From: Metalysinibacillus jejuensis
Lineage (GTDB): Bacteria; Bacillota; Bacilli; Bacillales_A; Planococcaceae
Assembly (NCBI RefSeq): GCF_003057615.1
Contig: NZ_QAFW01000001.1
Location: forward strand, 124,001 to 188,000
Length of the DNA stretch: 64,000 nucleotides
Reading direction: 5' to 3'
The translations under genes were made by a program, and so were the position numbers. Shown here in pieces: positions 29,615 through 38,774 of the stretch (positions within the stretch are counted from its first letter, which is position 1; each line of letters starts with the position of its first letter). The notes beneath the pieces are model-generated. The model saw only the letters and a program-made list of their open reading frames with translations, was not told the origin of the DNA and made no database searches.

Positions 29615-30157
29615 ATGGGACAAATTCATGCAACCACAATTTTTGCGATTCATCACAATGGCGCATGTGCTATGGCAGGTGATGGACAAGTGACGCTCGG
29701 AAACGCTGTAGTAATGAAGCATACCGCGCGTAAGGTCAGACGTCTGTTTAACGGTAAAGTGCTAGCAGGTTTCGCTGGTTCAGTAGCGGATGCATTTACA
29801 TTGTTTGAGATGTTTGAGGCGAAGTTAAATGAATATGATGGTAATTTACAACGAGCTGCTGTAGAAGTTGCTAAACAGTGGCGCGGTGATAAGATGTTAC
29901 GTCAACTTGAAGCGATGTTACTAGTAATGGACAAATCGACGTTACTTCTTGTGTCTGGTACAGGCGAAGTTATTGAGCCAGATGATGGTATTTTAGCAAT
30001 TGGCTCTGGTGGGAACTACGCACTTTCAGCAGGCCGAGCATTAAAGAAATACGCAGGAGATACATTAACAGCTAAGCAAATTGCAGAGGCAGCATTAACA
30101 ACTGCAGCTGATATTTGTGTGTTTACGAATCATCAAATTATTGTGGAGGCGTTATAA
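29615..30157 (+). CDS. hslV: ATP-dependent protease subunit HslV (ClpQ)
   Basis: 180 aa. The N-terminal nucleophile region reads [16 protein letters not shown]; Thr7 aligns with the mature N-terminal threonine of E. coli HslV. B. subtilis ClpQ carries serine at position 2 and is described as an N-terminal serine protease, but here residue 2 is glycine. The motifs [14 protein letters not shown] and [14 protein letters not shown] are conserved. It forms the barrel protease capped by HslU, encoded at the next base. Confidence 0.95.
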   Translation: MGQIHATTIFAIHHNGACAMAGDGQVTLGNAVVMKHTARKVRRLFNGKVLAGFAGSVADAFTLFEMFEAKLNEYDGNLQRAAVEVAKQWRGDKMLRQLEAMLLVMDKSTLLLVSGTGEVIEPDDGILAIGSGGNYALSAGRALKKYAGDTLTAKQIAEAALTTAADICVFTNHQIIVEAL

Positions 30158-31549
30158 ATGACAAAAAACACGTTAACTCCAAGACAAATCACAGAGCAAT
30201 TAAGTCGTTATATTGTAGGCCAAGATGAAGCGAAACGTGCGGTTGCCATTGCTTTACGTAACCGCTATCGCCGTTCGCAATTACCCGAAGCACTTCAAGC
30301 TGAAGTAGTACCGAAAAATATTTTAATGATCGGTCCAACAGGTGTAGGGAAAACAGAAATTGCGCGTCGTATTGCTAAGTTGACACAAGCACCTTTCATT
30401 AAAGTGGAGGCTACTAAATTTACTGAGGTAGGTTATGTTGGTCGTGATGTTGAATCGATGGTGCGTGATTTAGTAGAGGCTTCGCATCGTCTTGTTAAAG
30501 AAGAGCTTATGCAGGAAGTACAAGCACAGGCGGAGCAATTAGCAAATGAGCGTTTAGTAAAACTACTTGTGCCAACACAAAAGCGAAAGCAAGCAACGCA
30601 AAATCCATTTGAGATGTTGTTTGGTGGTCAAGCTACAAGTGAGCCTGATGAAGAAGAGGATACAACGGTACGTTCAAAGCGCGCGCAAGTTGCCATTGAT
30701 TTACAAGCGATGAAGCTTGAAGAAGAGATGGTAACGATTAAAGTTGAAGAGCAAAACATGGCGATGTTCGATGCGTTACAGGGGGCTGGTATGAATAATA
30801 ACCCTGGTATGCAAGACATGCTTTCGAGTTTAATGCCTAAGCAAATGAAGAAACGCCGTCTTAAAGTAAAAGATGCACGCCGTGTGTTAACACAAGAAGA
30901 AGCAGCAAAGCTTATTGATAGTGATGAGCTAACACAAGAAGCGGTAGTGCGCGCTGAGCAAACAGGTATCATATTTATTGATGAGATTGATAAAATTGCG
31001 AGCCGTTCTAATGGTAGCTCCTCAGCAGATGTGTCACGCGAAGGGGTACAACGTGATATTTTACCGATTATTGAAGGGTCGACTGTTACGACAAAATATG
31101 GTCCTGTAAAAACAGACTACATGCTCTTTATTGGTGCGGGGGCATTCCATATGTCTAAGCCTTCAGACTTAATCCCAGAGCTTCAAGGGCGTTTACCAAT
31201 TCGAGTAGAGCTAGAAAAACTAACAAAAGATGATTTTATACGCATCTTGAAAGAGCCGGATCAGTCGCTGTTAACGCAGTATGAAGCATTGCTGGCGACA
31301 GAAGGTGTCACACTTGCATTTACCGATGATGCGATTGAGCGCATTGCTGAAATTGCGATTGAAGTAAATCAAGAGACCGATAATATCGGCGCACGCCGCT
31401 TGCATACGATTTTAGAGCGACTGCTTGAAGAGGTATCTTTTGAAGCTTCTGAAATTGCACCCGCTCATATTGAAATTACGCCCGCTTATGTCGACGGAAA
31501 GCTCGGCAAAATTGTAGGCGATAAAGACTTATCACAATTTATTTTATGA
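30158..31549 (+). CDS. hslU: ATP-dependent protease ATPase subunit HslU (ClpY)
   Basis: 463 aa. AAA+ Walker [10 protein letters not shown] near residue 62 and Walker [12 protein letters not shown]; the pore motif GYVGRD is intact. The intermediate domain (residues ~110-250) is charged. The C-terminal DLSQFIL tail inserts into HslV in the family. It unfolds substrates for HslV. It starts directly after the hslV stop codon. Confidence 0.97.
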   Translation: MTKNTLTPRQITEQLSRYIVGQDEAKRAVAIALRNRYRRSQLPEALQAEVVPKNILMIGPTGVGKTEIARRIAKLTQAPFIKVEATKFTEVGYVGRDVESMVRDLVEASHRLVKEELMQEVQAQAEQLANERLVKLLVPTQKRKQATQNPFEMLFGGQATSEPDEEEDTTVRSKRAQVAIDLQAMKLEEEMVTIKVEEQNMAMFDALQGAGMNNNPGMQDMLSSLMPKQMKKRRLKVKDARRVLTQEEAAKLIDSDELTQEAVVRAEQTGIIFIDEIDKIASRSNGSSSADVSREGVQRDILPIIEGSTVTTKYGPVKTDYMLFIGAGAFHMSKPSDLIPELQGRLPIRVELEKLTKDDFIRILKEPDQSLLTQYEALLATEGVTLAFTDDAIERIAEIAIEVNQETDNIGARRLHTILERLLEEVSFEASEIAPAHIEITPAYVDGKLGKIVGDKDLSQFIL

Positions 31550-31559
31550 TTTTAAGAGG

Positions 31560-31620
31560 AATTAGTTTCGCTAACTTGAAAAAACCTTTAGAATATTAAG
31601 AAAATAGCGAATGACTAATT
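31560..31620 (+). repeat. imperfect inverted repeat in the codY leader
   Basis: Bases 31560-31573 pair with 31605-31620: 14 bp interrupted only by a two-base TG bulge, enclosing a ~31-base A-rich loop. The 3' arm ends one base before the codY ribosome site AGGAGG (31622-31627). No T tract follows, so it is not an intrinsic terminator. Confidence 0.75.
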
Positions 31621-31637
31621 TAGGAGGAACTATACAA

Positions 31638-32417
31638 ATGGATTTATTAGCAAAAACACGTACAATTAACTCAATGTTACAAGCATCTGCAGGTAAGCCG
31701 GTGAACTTTAAAGAGATGGCAGATATTTTAGGAGATACGATTGATAGTAACGTTTACATCGTAAGCCGTAAAGGTAAGTTATTAGGCATCTCTATCCATC
31801 AGCAGATTGAAAATGAGCGTATGAAAAAAATGTTTGAAGAACGTCAATTCCCAGAGGAATATACGAATAACTTGTTTAACATTACCGAAACTTCTTCAAA
31901 TTTAGATATTGATAATGTGCACTCTGCTTTCCCGATTGAAAACCGCGAGCTATTTGCTAATGGCTTAACGACTATCGTACCAATCATTGGTGGTGGTGAG
32001 CGCTTAGGTACATTAATTTTAGCGCGTCTTTTCGAGCAATTTGGTGATGAGGATTTGATTTTAGCAGAATATGGTGCTACTGTAGTTGGTATGGAAATTT
32101 TGCGTGAAAAAGCAGAAGAAATTGAAGAAGAAGCACGTAGCAAAGCTGTCGTACAAATGGCAATCAACTCACTATCGTTTAGTGAACTAGAAGCAATTGA
32201 CCATATTTTTGAAGAACTAGATGGTACAGAAGGCTTGCTTGTAGCTTCTAAAATTGCTGACCGCGTAGGCATTACACGCTCTGTAATTGTTAATGCTTTA
32301 CGTAAACTTGAAAGTGCTGGTGTAATTGAATCACGTTCTTTAGGCATGAAAGGCACATATATTAAAGTGCTGAATGATAAGTTTTTAGCAGCGCTTGCAG
32401 AAGTTAAAATGAAGTAA
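31638..32417 (+). CDS. codY: GTP-sensing global transcriptional regulator CodY
   Basis: 259 aa from ATG 31638, identical to the standard CodY length; the upstream open frame to 31611 includes the ribosome site and is excluded. The N-terminal GAF domain (binds branched-chain amino acids in the family) starts [13 protein letters not shown]. The C-terminal winged helix-turn-helix is [20 protein letters not shown]. It represses nutrient-limitation genes, including motility genes in B. subtilis. It is the last gene of xerC-hslVU-codY and sits upstream of fla/che. Confidence 0.97.
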   Translation: MDLLAKTRTINSMLQASAGKPVNFKEMADILGDTIDSNVYIVSRKGKLLGISIHQQIENERMKKMFEERQFPEEYTNNLFNITETSSNLDIDNVHSAFPIENRELFANGLTTIVPIIGGGERLGTLILARLFEQFGDEDLILAEYGATVVGMEILREKAEEIEEEARSKAVVQMAINSLSFSELEAIDHIFEELDGTEGLLVASKIADRVGITRSVIVNALRKLESAGVIESRSLGMKGTYIKVLNDKFLAALAEVKMK

Positions 32418-32425
32418 CGGTGTGC

Positions 32426-32463
32426 AAAATAGATTCCATACACTCGTATGGAGTCTATTTTTT
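32426..32463 (+). terminator. intrinsic terminator after codY
   Basis: A 16-bp stem (32426-32441 with 32446-32461, one mismatch or G-T pair), tetraloop ACTC, with T run to 32463. It separates codY from the fla/che operon. Confidence 0.93.
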
Positions 32464-32476
32464 CGTAAAATATCTT

Positions 32477-32491
32477 ATTTTTGACGAAATT
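32477..32491 (+). promoter_or_regulatory. possible CodY box
   Basis: ATTTTTGACGAAATT matches the CodY consensus AATTTTCWGAAAATT at 11 of 15 positions. It is about 15 bp after the codY terminator and upstream of fla/che. AT-rich background makes chance matches likely. Confidence 0.3.
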
Positions 32492-32594
32492 ATGAATAAA
32501 AAACGTAGAAACAGTAAAATAAAACTTTAGACTCATTAGTGTAGGAGTAAAGGCTGTGGACAAAAATACATATATGTGAAGAATGCTGATAGAA

Positions 32595-32625
32595 TTAAGG
32601 TTTATTCAAAAAAACATTGTATAAT
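32595..32625 (+). promoter_or_regulatory. possible distal fla/che promoter
   Basis: A perfect -10 TATAAT (32620-32625) with only a weak -35 (TTAAGG, 32595-32600, 19-bp spacing). It would give a leader of about 175 bases. Confidence 0.35.
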
Positions 32626-32739
32626 AGCAATTGCAATAAAGCTCAAAACATAATTGTATATAAGGACAAACACCTAAAAGTAGTTACAATAACCTAACCA
32701 TTCTAAAAAATGTGTAATAGACACTACAGCATAACTTAA

Positions 32740-32766
32740 TTACAATTAGAGTATAGAAGATATAAT
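32740..32766 (+). promoter_or_regulatory. possible proximal fla/che promoter
   Basis: A perfect -10 TATAAT (32761-32766) with TTACAA (32740-32745) at 15-bp spacing, 40 bp before flgB. Confidence 0.4.
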
Positions 32767-32805
32767 CGACTGAAAACTGTAGTAAACGTAATAGGGGTGA
32801 AAATG

Positions 32806-33198
32806 ATGAACTTGTTTGGAGGTACGATCCAATCGATTGAGCGGGGGTTAACGTATGCTTCGACGAAACAAAAGGTAATTGCACAAAATATTGCCAATGT
32901 GGATACGCCCAATTATAAAGCGAAAGACGTTAGTTTTAAACGTATGTTAGAACAACAAAAGCAAGCCGTACTACACGCTAATCGTACGGATGAGCGCCAT
33001 ATTGACTTTACTTTCAACAAAACTACGCCAGGGGTTTATAGTTATACCAATCTGCGTTATCGTAGTAACGGTAATGGTGTGGATATGGATAAGCAACAAG
33101 CGGAGTTAGCTGAAAACGTAATTTATAACAATGCCTTAATCGAGCGATTAAATGGTAAATTTAGAACACTCAATACCGTAATCAAAGGAGGTAAGTAA
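32806..33198 (+). CDS. flgB: Flagellar basal-body rod protein FlgB
   Basis: 130 aa from ATG 32806, 6-7 bp after AGGGGTG; the open frame allows starts at 32797 and 32803, which are too close to the ribosome site. N-terminal rod signature IAQNIANVDTPNYKAKDVSF and the C-terminal helix (ENVIYNNALIERLNGKFRTL) are typical. It builds the proximal rod. It is the first gene of the fla/che operon, 2 bp before flgC. Confidence 0.95.
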   Translation: MNLFGGTIQSIERGLTYASTKQKVIAQNIANVDTPNYKAKDVSFKRMLEQQKQAVLHANRTDERHIDFTFNKTTPGVYSYTNLRYRSNGNGVDMDKQQAELAENVIYNNALIERLNGKFRTLNTVIKGGK

Positions 33199-33200
33199 CG

Positions 33201-33662
33201 ATGACGATATTTCATGGAATGAATACAACAGCCTCGGCCTTAACGGCGCAACGACTTAGAATGGACGTTATTTCTTCTAATATGGCAGGTATGGATGTCA
33301 CACGTGCTAAGCAAGTAAATGGCGAGTGGGAACCTTATCGCAGAAAAACGGTAACGATGTCCGCGGCTGAAGGCAAATTTTCTAATTTTTTGAATGTCGC
33401 AATGGGTAAGCAAATTAAAGGCGCTGAGGGAAATGGTGTTAAGGTAACTCGCATTAAAGAAGATAATGAAACACCGTTTAAACTAGTGTATAATCCAACA
33501 CATCCTGATGCAGATGCAGAAGGGTATGTGCAAATGTCTAATGTAGACCCTTTGAAAGAAATGGTAGACTTAATATCAGCTACTCGTTCATACGAAGCGA
33601 ATATTACCGTATTTAATGCCAATAAAAATATGTTGTCAAAAGCACTAGAAATAGGTAAATAA
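33201..33662 (+). CDS. flgC: Flagellar basal-body rod protein FlgC
   Basis: 153 aa. The rod N-terminus reads ALTAQRLRMDVISSNMAGMDVT, and the closing helix ISATRSYEANITVFNANKNM is the family signature. It polymerises in the proximal rod with FlgB. The ribosome site lies at the end of flgB. Confidence 0.95.
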   Translation: MTIFHGMNTTASALTAQRLRMDVISSNMAGMDVTRAKQVNGEWEPYRRKTVTMSAAEGKFSNFLNVAMGKQIKGAEGNGVKVTRIKEDNETPFKLVYNPTHPDADAEGYVQMSNVDPLKEMVDLISATRSYEANITVFNANKNMLSKALEIGK

Positions 33663-33678
33663 AAGGGAGTGAATACAT

Positions 33679-33987
33679 ATGCCAGTTAATTCTGTATCTA
33701 TGATGGGGCCTACTACAATACAACAACCAGTTAAGCCTACCCTACATACTCAGCCTTACGAGGCTCAACAAAATTTTGCAGCAACTTTAAAAGATGCGAT
33801 TGCCAATGTGAACGCACAACAAATCACGTCAGATGCAATGACTAATCGATTAATCAACGGTGGTAATGTAGAGTTACACGATGTTATGATAGCGTCGCAA
33901 AAAGCAAGTGTAACGTTAAATGCCACGATTGAAGTTCGTAATAAAGTGATAGAAGCCTACCAAGAAATAATGCGTATGAGTGTCTAA
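33679..33987 (+). CDS. fliE: Flagellar hook-basal body protein FliE
   Basis: 102 aa. The C-terminal part has the FliE pattern NVELHDVMIASQKASVTLNATIEVRNKVIEAYQEIMRM. It links the MS ring to the rod. It lies 16 bp after flgC with AAAGGGAGTG as ribosome site. Confidence 0.94.
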   Translation: MPVNSVSMMGPTTIQQPVKPTLHTQPYEAQQNFAATLKDAIANVNAQQITSDAMTNRLINGGNVELHDVMIASQKASVTLNATIEVRNKVIEAYQEIMRMSV

Positions 33988-33992
33988 TTACA

Positions 33993-34036
33993 CGGTTATC
34001 GCGAGTTATTCATTGTTGGAGCATTCACTATAACCG
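33993..34036 (+). repeat. inverted repeat in the fliE-fliF spacer
   Basis: CGGTTAT (33993-33999) and ATAACCG (34030-34036) form a perfect 7-bp stem with a 30-base loop. The last G of the 3' arm is the first base of the fliF ribosome site GGAGG. It is not followed by a T tract. Confidence 0.55.
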
Positions 34037-34047
34037 GAGGATTCGTA

Positions 34048-35637
34048 ATGGATGAACGACTAACTAAAATAAAAGACGACGCGAAAGCCTTTTGGCAAAG
34101 TCGTAGTAAGCGGCAAAAAGGTGTCATGATAGGCGGAGTAGTTAGTGTGCTTTTACTTGCCGCCGTCATCACTTTTTATGCCACAAGAACTAATTTTGTG
34201 CCACTCTATAAAGATTTATCAACCGCTGAAATTGGCGGGATTAAAGAAGCTTTAGATGCCCAAGCTACACCTTATGAAATAGGTCCTGGTGGGACATCTA
34301 TTTTAGTGCCACAAGAGCAAGTGGATCAGTTATTAGTACAATTAGCCGCAGAAGGCTACCCGCAGACAGGTTTAATTAGCTATGACTCCATCGGTAATAC
34401 TGGTTTTGGTGTTACGGATAATGAGTTCCAAGTGAAGAAGTTAGCAGCTACGCAAAATGAACTGCGTAACTTGCTGATGGTATTTGACGGTGTTAAAGGA
34501 GCTAATGTTATGCTGACGCTGCCGAAGCAAGATGTATTTGTAAAACCAGCGTTAGAGACGAATGAGACTCAAGCAGCGATTACGCTCAATACAGCACCAG
34601 GACAGCAATTTACAGATGAACAAATTGCGACGATGTATCGCATTGTCGAAAAAAGTGTACCTAATTTAAAACCTGAAAACATTCGTATTACTAACCAATA
34701 CTTAGAGGATTTTTCAATTACACCAAAAGCTAGCGGCGGTGACCTTATCGCCACACAGCTAGATACGAAGAAGAAAATCGAAACGGATTTACAAAACCGT
34801 GTGCACGCGATGTTAGGAACATTAATGGGTCCTGAAAAAGTAGCGGTCGTTGTAACGTCAGATATTGATTTTAATAAAGTAAATGAAACAGGGGAGTATG
34901 TTGAACCTGTCGATGAAGAAAATATGGAAGGGCTAAAGATTAGCGTTCAGCGTATTACAGAAAACTATACGGGAACAGGCGCTAATGCAACAGGCACACC
35001 GGAAGCAGGACAACCGACGGATAATTTAATCAATTATCAAGAGGGCGCATTCGGTGACGGTGAGTACGAACGTATTGAAGAAACGATTAATAATGACGTT
35101 AACCGCATCCGAAGAGATATTGAAGAAGCACCTTATCGTATTCGCGACTTAGGCATTCAAGTAATTATTGAGCCGCCTACGCCAGATGATGCGAATTCTT
35201 TAGAGCCGCAAGTGCGTGATGATATTGAGGCTATTTTAGCTACAGTCGTACGTACGTCTCTTGATAAAGCTGCTGCTGGCGAATTAACAGAGGAAGCGTT
35301 GCAAGATAAAGTGACGTTAACCGTTCAAGAAATGCAAGGTAAAGTTGATTTTGCAGAGAACGAGAAACCAATCATTCCGTGGTGGGCATGGGTAGTTGGT
35401 GGTATATTATTAGCTGTTATTTTATTACTCGTATTCTTCATCCTACGCTCGCGCAAAAAAGCACAGCAGGAAGAAGAAGAGCTTATTTTTGAGGAACAAG
35501 AAGAACTTGTTGTGGACGACTTAGAAGACGAAGTCGAAACAGAAGCAACATTGCGCCGTAAACAGCTTGAAAAGATGGCCAAAGAAAAACCTGAAGACTT
35601 TGCTAAACTACTGCGAAGCTGGATTGCAGACGAGTAA
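34048..35637 (+). CDS. fliF: Flagellar MS-ring protein FliF
   Basis: 529 aa. Two membrane segments are visible, near residues 25-45 (GGVVSVLLLAAVITFYA) and 447-470 (WWAWVVGGILLAVILLLVFF). The periplasmic-type ring-building domains lie between. The C-terminal tail (KPEDFAKLLRSWIAD) is the FliG-binding segment. It forms the export platform and motor base. It is preceded by GGAGG and an inverted repeat. Confidence 0.96.
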   Translation: MDERLTKIKDDAKAFWQSRSKRQKGVMIGGVVSVLLLAAVITFYATRTNFVPLYKDLSTAEIGGIKEALDAQATPYEIGPGGTSILVPQEQVDQLLVQLAAEGYPQTGLISYDSIGNTGFGVTDNEFQVKKLAATQNELRNLLMVFDGVKGANVMLTLPKQDVFVKPALETNETQAAITLNTAPGQQFTDEQIATMYRIVEKSVPNLKPENIRITNQYLEDFSITPKASGGDLIATQLDTKKKIETDLQNRVHAMLGTLMGPEKVAVVVTSDIDFNKVNETGEYVEPVDEENMEGLKISVQRITENYTGTGANATGTPEAGQPTDNLINYQEGAFGDGEYERIEETINNDVNRIRRDIEEAPYRIRDLGIQVIIEPPTPDDANSLEPQVRDDIEAILATVVRTSLDKAAAGELTEEALQDKVTLTVQEMQGKVDFAENEKPIIPWWAWVVGGILLAVILLLVFFILRSRKKAQQEEEELIFEEQEELVVDDLEDEVETEATLRRKQLEKMAKEKPEDFAKLLRSWIADE

Positions 35638-35654
35638 CTAGGAGGTTTCCTTAA

Positions 35655-36671
35655 ATGTCTAAAACGAAGGACAAAGAATTAACAGGTAGACAAAAAGCAG
35701 CACTCCTTTTGATTTCAATGGGACCTGAAGTGTCTGCTGCGGTATATAAACATTTAGATGAAGAAGAAATTGAACGTTTAACACTTGAAATATCTAGTGT
35801 TAAACGTGTAGAGCCAGGCGTGAAAGAAGAAATCATTGAAGAGTTTCATAATATTGCGCTAGCGCAAGACTATATTTCACAAGGCGGTATAGGCTATGCC
35901 AAGACCGTTCTTGAGAAGGCATTAGGTGAAGAACAGGCGCAGACGATTATTAATCGTTTGACGTCTTCTTTACAAGTGCGTCCATTTGATTTTGCACGTC
36001 GCGCTGATCCTTCTCAAATCTTTAACTTTATTCAAAACGAACACCCACAGACGATTGCGTTAATTTTATCGTACTTAGAGCCTGAGCAAGCAGGTGTGAT
36101 TTTATCTTCATTACCGCAAGAAGTACAAGCGGATATCGCTAAACGTATCGCGTTAATGGACTCAACGTCACCTGAAGTAATTAGTGAAATTGAATCGGTG
36201 CTTGAACGTAAGCTATCGTCTACCGTGACGCAAGACTACACAGAAACGGGCGGCGTAGATGCAGTTGTTGAAGTATTAAACGGTGTAGATCGTCAAACAG
36301 AAAAAACGATTCTCGATGCGCTTGAAATTCAAGACCCAGAACTTGCTGAAGAGATTAAGAAACGCATGTTTGTATTTGAAGATATCGTTACACTCGATAA
36401 TCGTTCAATCCAACGTGTAATTCGTGATTGTGAAAATGAAGATTTACTATTATCACTGAAAGTTTCAAGTGAAGAAGTAAAAGAAATCTTATTTGGCAAT
36501 ATGTCACAACGTATGGCTGAAACATTTAGAGAAGAAATGGAAATTATGGGACCTGTACGATTGCGTGATGTAGAGGAAGCACAAACACGCATTGTAGGTA
36601 CAATTCGACGCTTAGAAGATGCTGGTGAGATTATTATTGCTCGCGGTGGAGGCGATGACGTCATTGTCTAG
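35655..36671 (+). CDS. fliG: Flagellar motor switch protein FliG
   Basis: 338 aa. The N-terminal FliF-binding domain begins TGRQKAALLLISMGPEVSA. The middle EHPQTIALILSYL and the C-terminal torque helix (charged residues in MFVFEDIVTLDNRSIQRVIRD) follow. It transmits torque from the stator to the ring. The last 17 bp overlap fliH. Confidence 0.97.
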   Translation: MSKTKDKELTGRQKAALLLISMGPEVSAAVYKHLDEEEIERLTLEISSVKRVEPGVKEEIIEEFHNIALAQDYISQGGIGYAKTVLEKALGEEQAQTIINRLTSSLQVRPFDFARRADPSQIFNFIQNEHPQTIALILSYLEPEQAGVILSSLPQEVQADIAKRIALMDSTSPEVISEIESVLERKLSSTVTQDYTETGGVDAVVEVLNGVDRQTEKTILDALEIQDPELAEEIKKRMFVFEDIVTLDNRSIQRVIRDCENEDLLLSLKVSSEEVKEILFGNMSQRMAETFREEMEIMGPVRLRDVEEAQTRIVGTIRRLEDAGEIIIARGGGDDVIV

Positions 36672-37443
36672 AATTATAAGGTCAGTACATGTGCAACCGC
36701 AGGAAGATGAAGCACGTGAGATTAAGATTCAACGTATATTTGAAGAGCAAGCGCTACCTGAAATGAGTGAAGGTGAGTCACTAACGCTTGCAGATGTTTA
36801 TCATGAACGAGATAAATTATTAGCAGAAGCAAGAGCGACACTTCACCAGGAGCAAGAAGCTTTTACTGAGGAGCGCATGCAACTTTTAGAAGAAGTTGAA
36901 CAGCTACGTCAAGCTTGGGAAGAAGAGCGACCTCAGCACGTGCAACAAGCTTATGAGGAAGGTTTTGCACAGGGATACGAAGAAGGTATGCATAAAGCAG
37001 AAGCTGCTATGCAAGAAGCGCTTACCCAAGCAAATCAAGTCGTATCTCATGCACAAAGTAACGCCAGTGCTTATGTAGAGGCACAAGAGCAAGTGATTTT
37101 GTCTCTTGCATTAGAAGTAGCAGAGCATATTATGGGTACGAGTTTAGCGCAAGACGAAAATTATTTCGTACCACTAGTCAAGCGCGCCTTGAAAGAAGCA
37201 CGCGAAATGAAAGAAATAAAAATTTATGTAGCCCCAAAATATTATGAAGTAGTAACAGAGAAACGTGATGAATTAGCAGAGATGTTTCCACCAGATGTAC
37301 CTTTACTCATCTTTGTTATCGAAGAGTTTGAAGACACGGAATGTTATATTGAAACGAATCATGGGCGCATTGTCGTAACCATTGACGAGCAGTTGCAAGC
37401 ATTGCGTAACAAGTTATTCGAGCTGTTAAGTCGCAAGGAGTGA
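36655..37443 (+). CDS. fliH: Flagellar assembly protein FliH
   Basis: 262 aa from ATG 36655, 2 bp after the GGTGGAGG motif inside fliG; an upstream start at 36619 is buried in fliG and less likely. It is Glu-rich with a long helical region containing short repeats (EEGFAQGYEEGMHKAE), typical of FliH. The C-terminal half has the stator-like domain ILSLALEVAEHIMG. It binds and restrains the FliI ATPase, encoded 5 bp downstream. Confidence 0.92.
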   Translation: MTSLSRIIRSVHVQPQEDEAREIKIQRIFEEQALPEMSEGESLTLADVYHERDKLLAEARATLHQEQEAFTEERMQLLEEVEQLRQAWEEERPQHVQQAYEEGFAQGYEEGMHKAEAAMQEALTQANQVVSHAQSNASAYVEAQEQVILSLALEVAEHIMGTSLAQDENYFVPLVKRALKEAREMKEIKIYVAPKYYEVVTEKRDELAEMFPPDVPLLIFVIEEFEDTECYIETNHGRIVVTIDEQLQALRNKLFELLSRKE

Positions 37444-37448
37444 AGCGT

Positions 37449-38774
37449 ATGAAAGCGGAGCAATTACTTGGGCGTATTACGAGTATACCGACCTTTAAAA
37501 AATATGGTCGTGTAACACGTGTAGTAGGCTTAATGATTGAGTCACAAGGTCCGGAAAGTTCAATAGGAGATGTTTGTAAAATACATGTTCCTACAATTCG
37601 TGATGGTGACCAAGTGATTTTAGCTGAAGTAGTAGGCTTTAAAGATGAAATTGTCGTATTAATGCCGTATACATCATTACGAGAGATTTCAACAGGTTGC
37701 TTAGTAGAAGGTACGAATGCGCCTTTAGAAATTAAAGTAGGCACGGAATTAATAGGAAAAGTGCTCGATTCGATGGGAAAACCAATCGATGATACTTTAT
37801 TGCCTAGTGGAATGGCTACAGTGCCTACTGAGCAAGACCCCCCAAATCCGTTAACGCGACCGCCTATTGATGAACGTTTAGAGGTTGGGGTTAAGGCCAT
37901 TGATGGTATGTTAACCGTAGGTAGTGGACAACGTATTGGTATCTTTGCAGGTTCGGGTGTTGGTAAAAGTACGTTACTAGGAATGATTGCGCGTAATACA
38001 AAAGCAGATTTAAACGTTATTGCCTTAATTGGGGAGCGTGGTCGTGAAGTACGTGAATTTATCGAACGTGATTTAGGACCAGAAGGACTTAGTCGTTCGA
38101 TTGTGGTGGCGGCTACTTCTGATCAGCCTGCGCTGATGCGAATTAAAGGTGCTTTTACTGCGACAGCGATTGCAGAGTACTTCCGTGATCAAGGGCTCAA
38201 CGTCATGCTTATGATGGACTCTGTGACGCGTGTTGCCATGGCGCAACGTGAGGTAGGGTTAGCCGTAGGAGAGCCACCAGCAACGCGTGGTTATACACCA
38301 TCCGTATTTGCGATTTTACCTAAATTATTAGAGCGTACAGGTACGAATTTAAAAGGCACGATAACCGCTTTTTATACTGTATTAGTAGACGGGGATGATA
38401 TGAATGAACCGATTGCAGATACAGTGCGTGGTATTTTAGACGGGCATATTGTCTTAGACCGAACATTGGCCAATAAAGGACAGTATCCTGCAATTAATGT
38501 TTTAAAAAGCGTAAGTCGATTGATGAATCATATTGCCACGCCAGAACATCGGGCAGCAGCCGAACGTTTGCGTAACTTGTATTACACGTATGATAAATCA
38601 GAGGACTTGATTAATATAGGCGCATACAAAAGAGGCACCTCACAAGAGATTGATGAGGCGATTCACTATGAGCCCCTTATAACCGCTTATTTAAAGCAAG
38701 GTTTTATGGATAAAGTATCGCTAGAAGACAGCGTGCAAGAATTAATTCAATTATCTAATGGCGGTGGACGTTGA
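37449..38774 (+). CDS. fliI: Flagellum-specific ATPase FliI
   Basis: 441 aa from ATG 37449, 8 bp after AAGGAG. It resembles the F1 beta subunit: Walker A GSGVGKS (residues 168-174), LIGERGREVREF and LMMDSVTRVAMAQREVGL. It unfolds and delivers substrates to the export gate. The stop codon shares one base with the fliJ start. Confidence 0.97.
   Translation: MKAEQLLGRITSIPTFKKYGRVTRVVGLMIESQGPESSIGDVCKIHVPTIRDGDQVILAEVVGFKDEIVVLMPYTSLREISTGCLVEGTNAPLEIKVGTELIGKVLDSMGKPIDDTLLPSGMATVPTEQDPPNPLTRPPIDERLEVGVKAIDGMLTVGSGQRIGIFAGSGVGKSTLLGMIARNTKADLNVIALIGERGREVREFIERDLGPEGLSRSIVVAATSDQPALMRIKGAFTATAIAEYFRDQGLNVMLMMDSVTRVAMAQREVGLAVGEPPATRGYTPSVFAILPKLLERTGTNLKGTITAFYTVLVDGDDMNEPIADTVRGILDGHIVLDRTLANKGQYPAINVLKSVSRLMNHIATPEHRAAAERLRNLYYTYDKSEDLINIGAYKRGTSQEIDEAIHYEPLITAYLKQGFMDKVSLEDSVQELIQLSNGGGR

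Larger units (their letters stand above)
32464..32805 (+). other. codY-flgB intergenic region, fla/che control region
   Basis: A 342-bp AT-rich spacer without a gene. It contains a degenerate CodY-box-like sequence (32477-32491), a 10-base palindrome ACATATATGT near 32567, the palindrome GCAATTGC near 32627, and two TATAAT boxes (32620 and 32761). I found no CCGATA-type SigD -10 element here. Confidence 0.7.

Noticed and set aside
31576-31600. Separate codY promoter using TTGAAA and TAGAAT
   Set aside because: Spacing is only 7 bp, far from usable; codY is probably read from the xerC-hslVU transcript.
31844-32563. 239-codon minus-strand open frame over codY
   Set aside because: It lies antisense to CodY, has shadow-type composition and crosses the codY terminator.
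37316-37900. 194-codon minus-strand frame over fliH and fliI
   Set aside because: Antisense to two well-supported genes; no ribosome site or recognisable motif.
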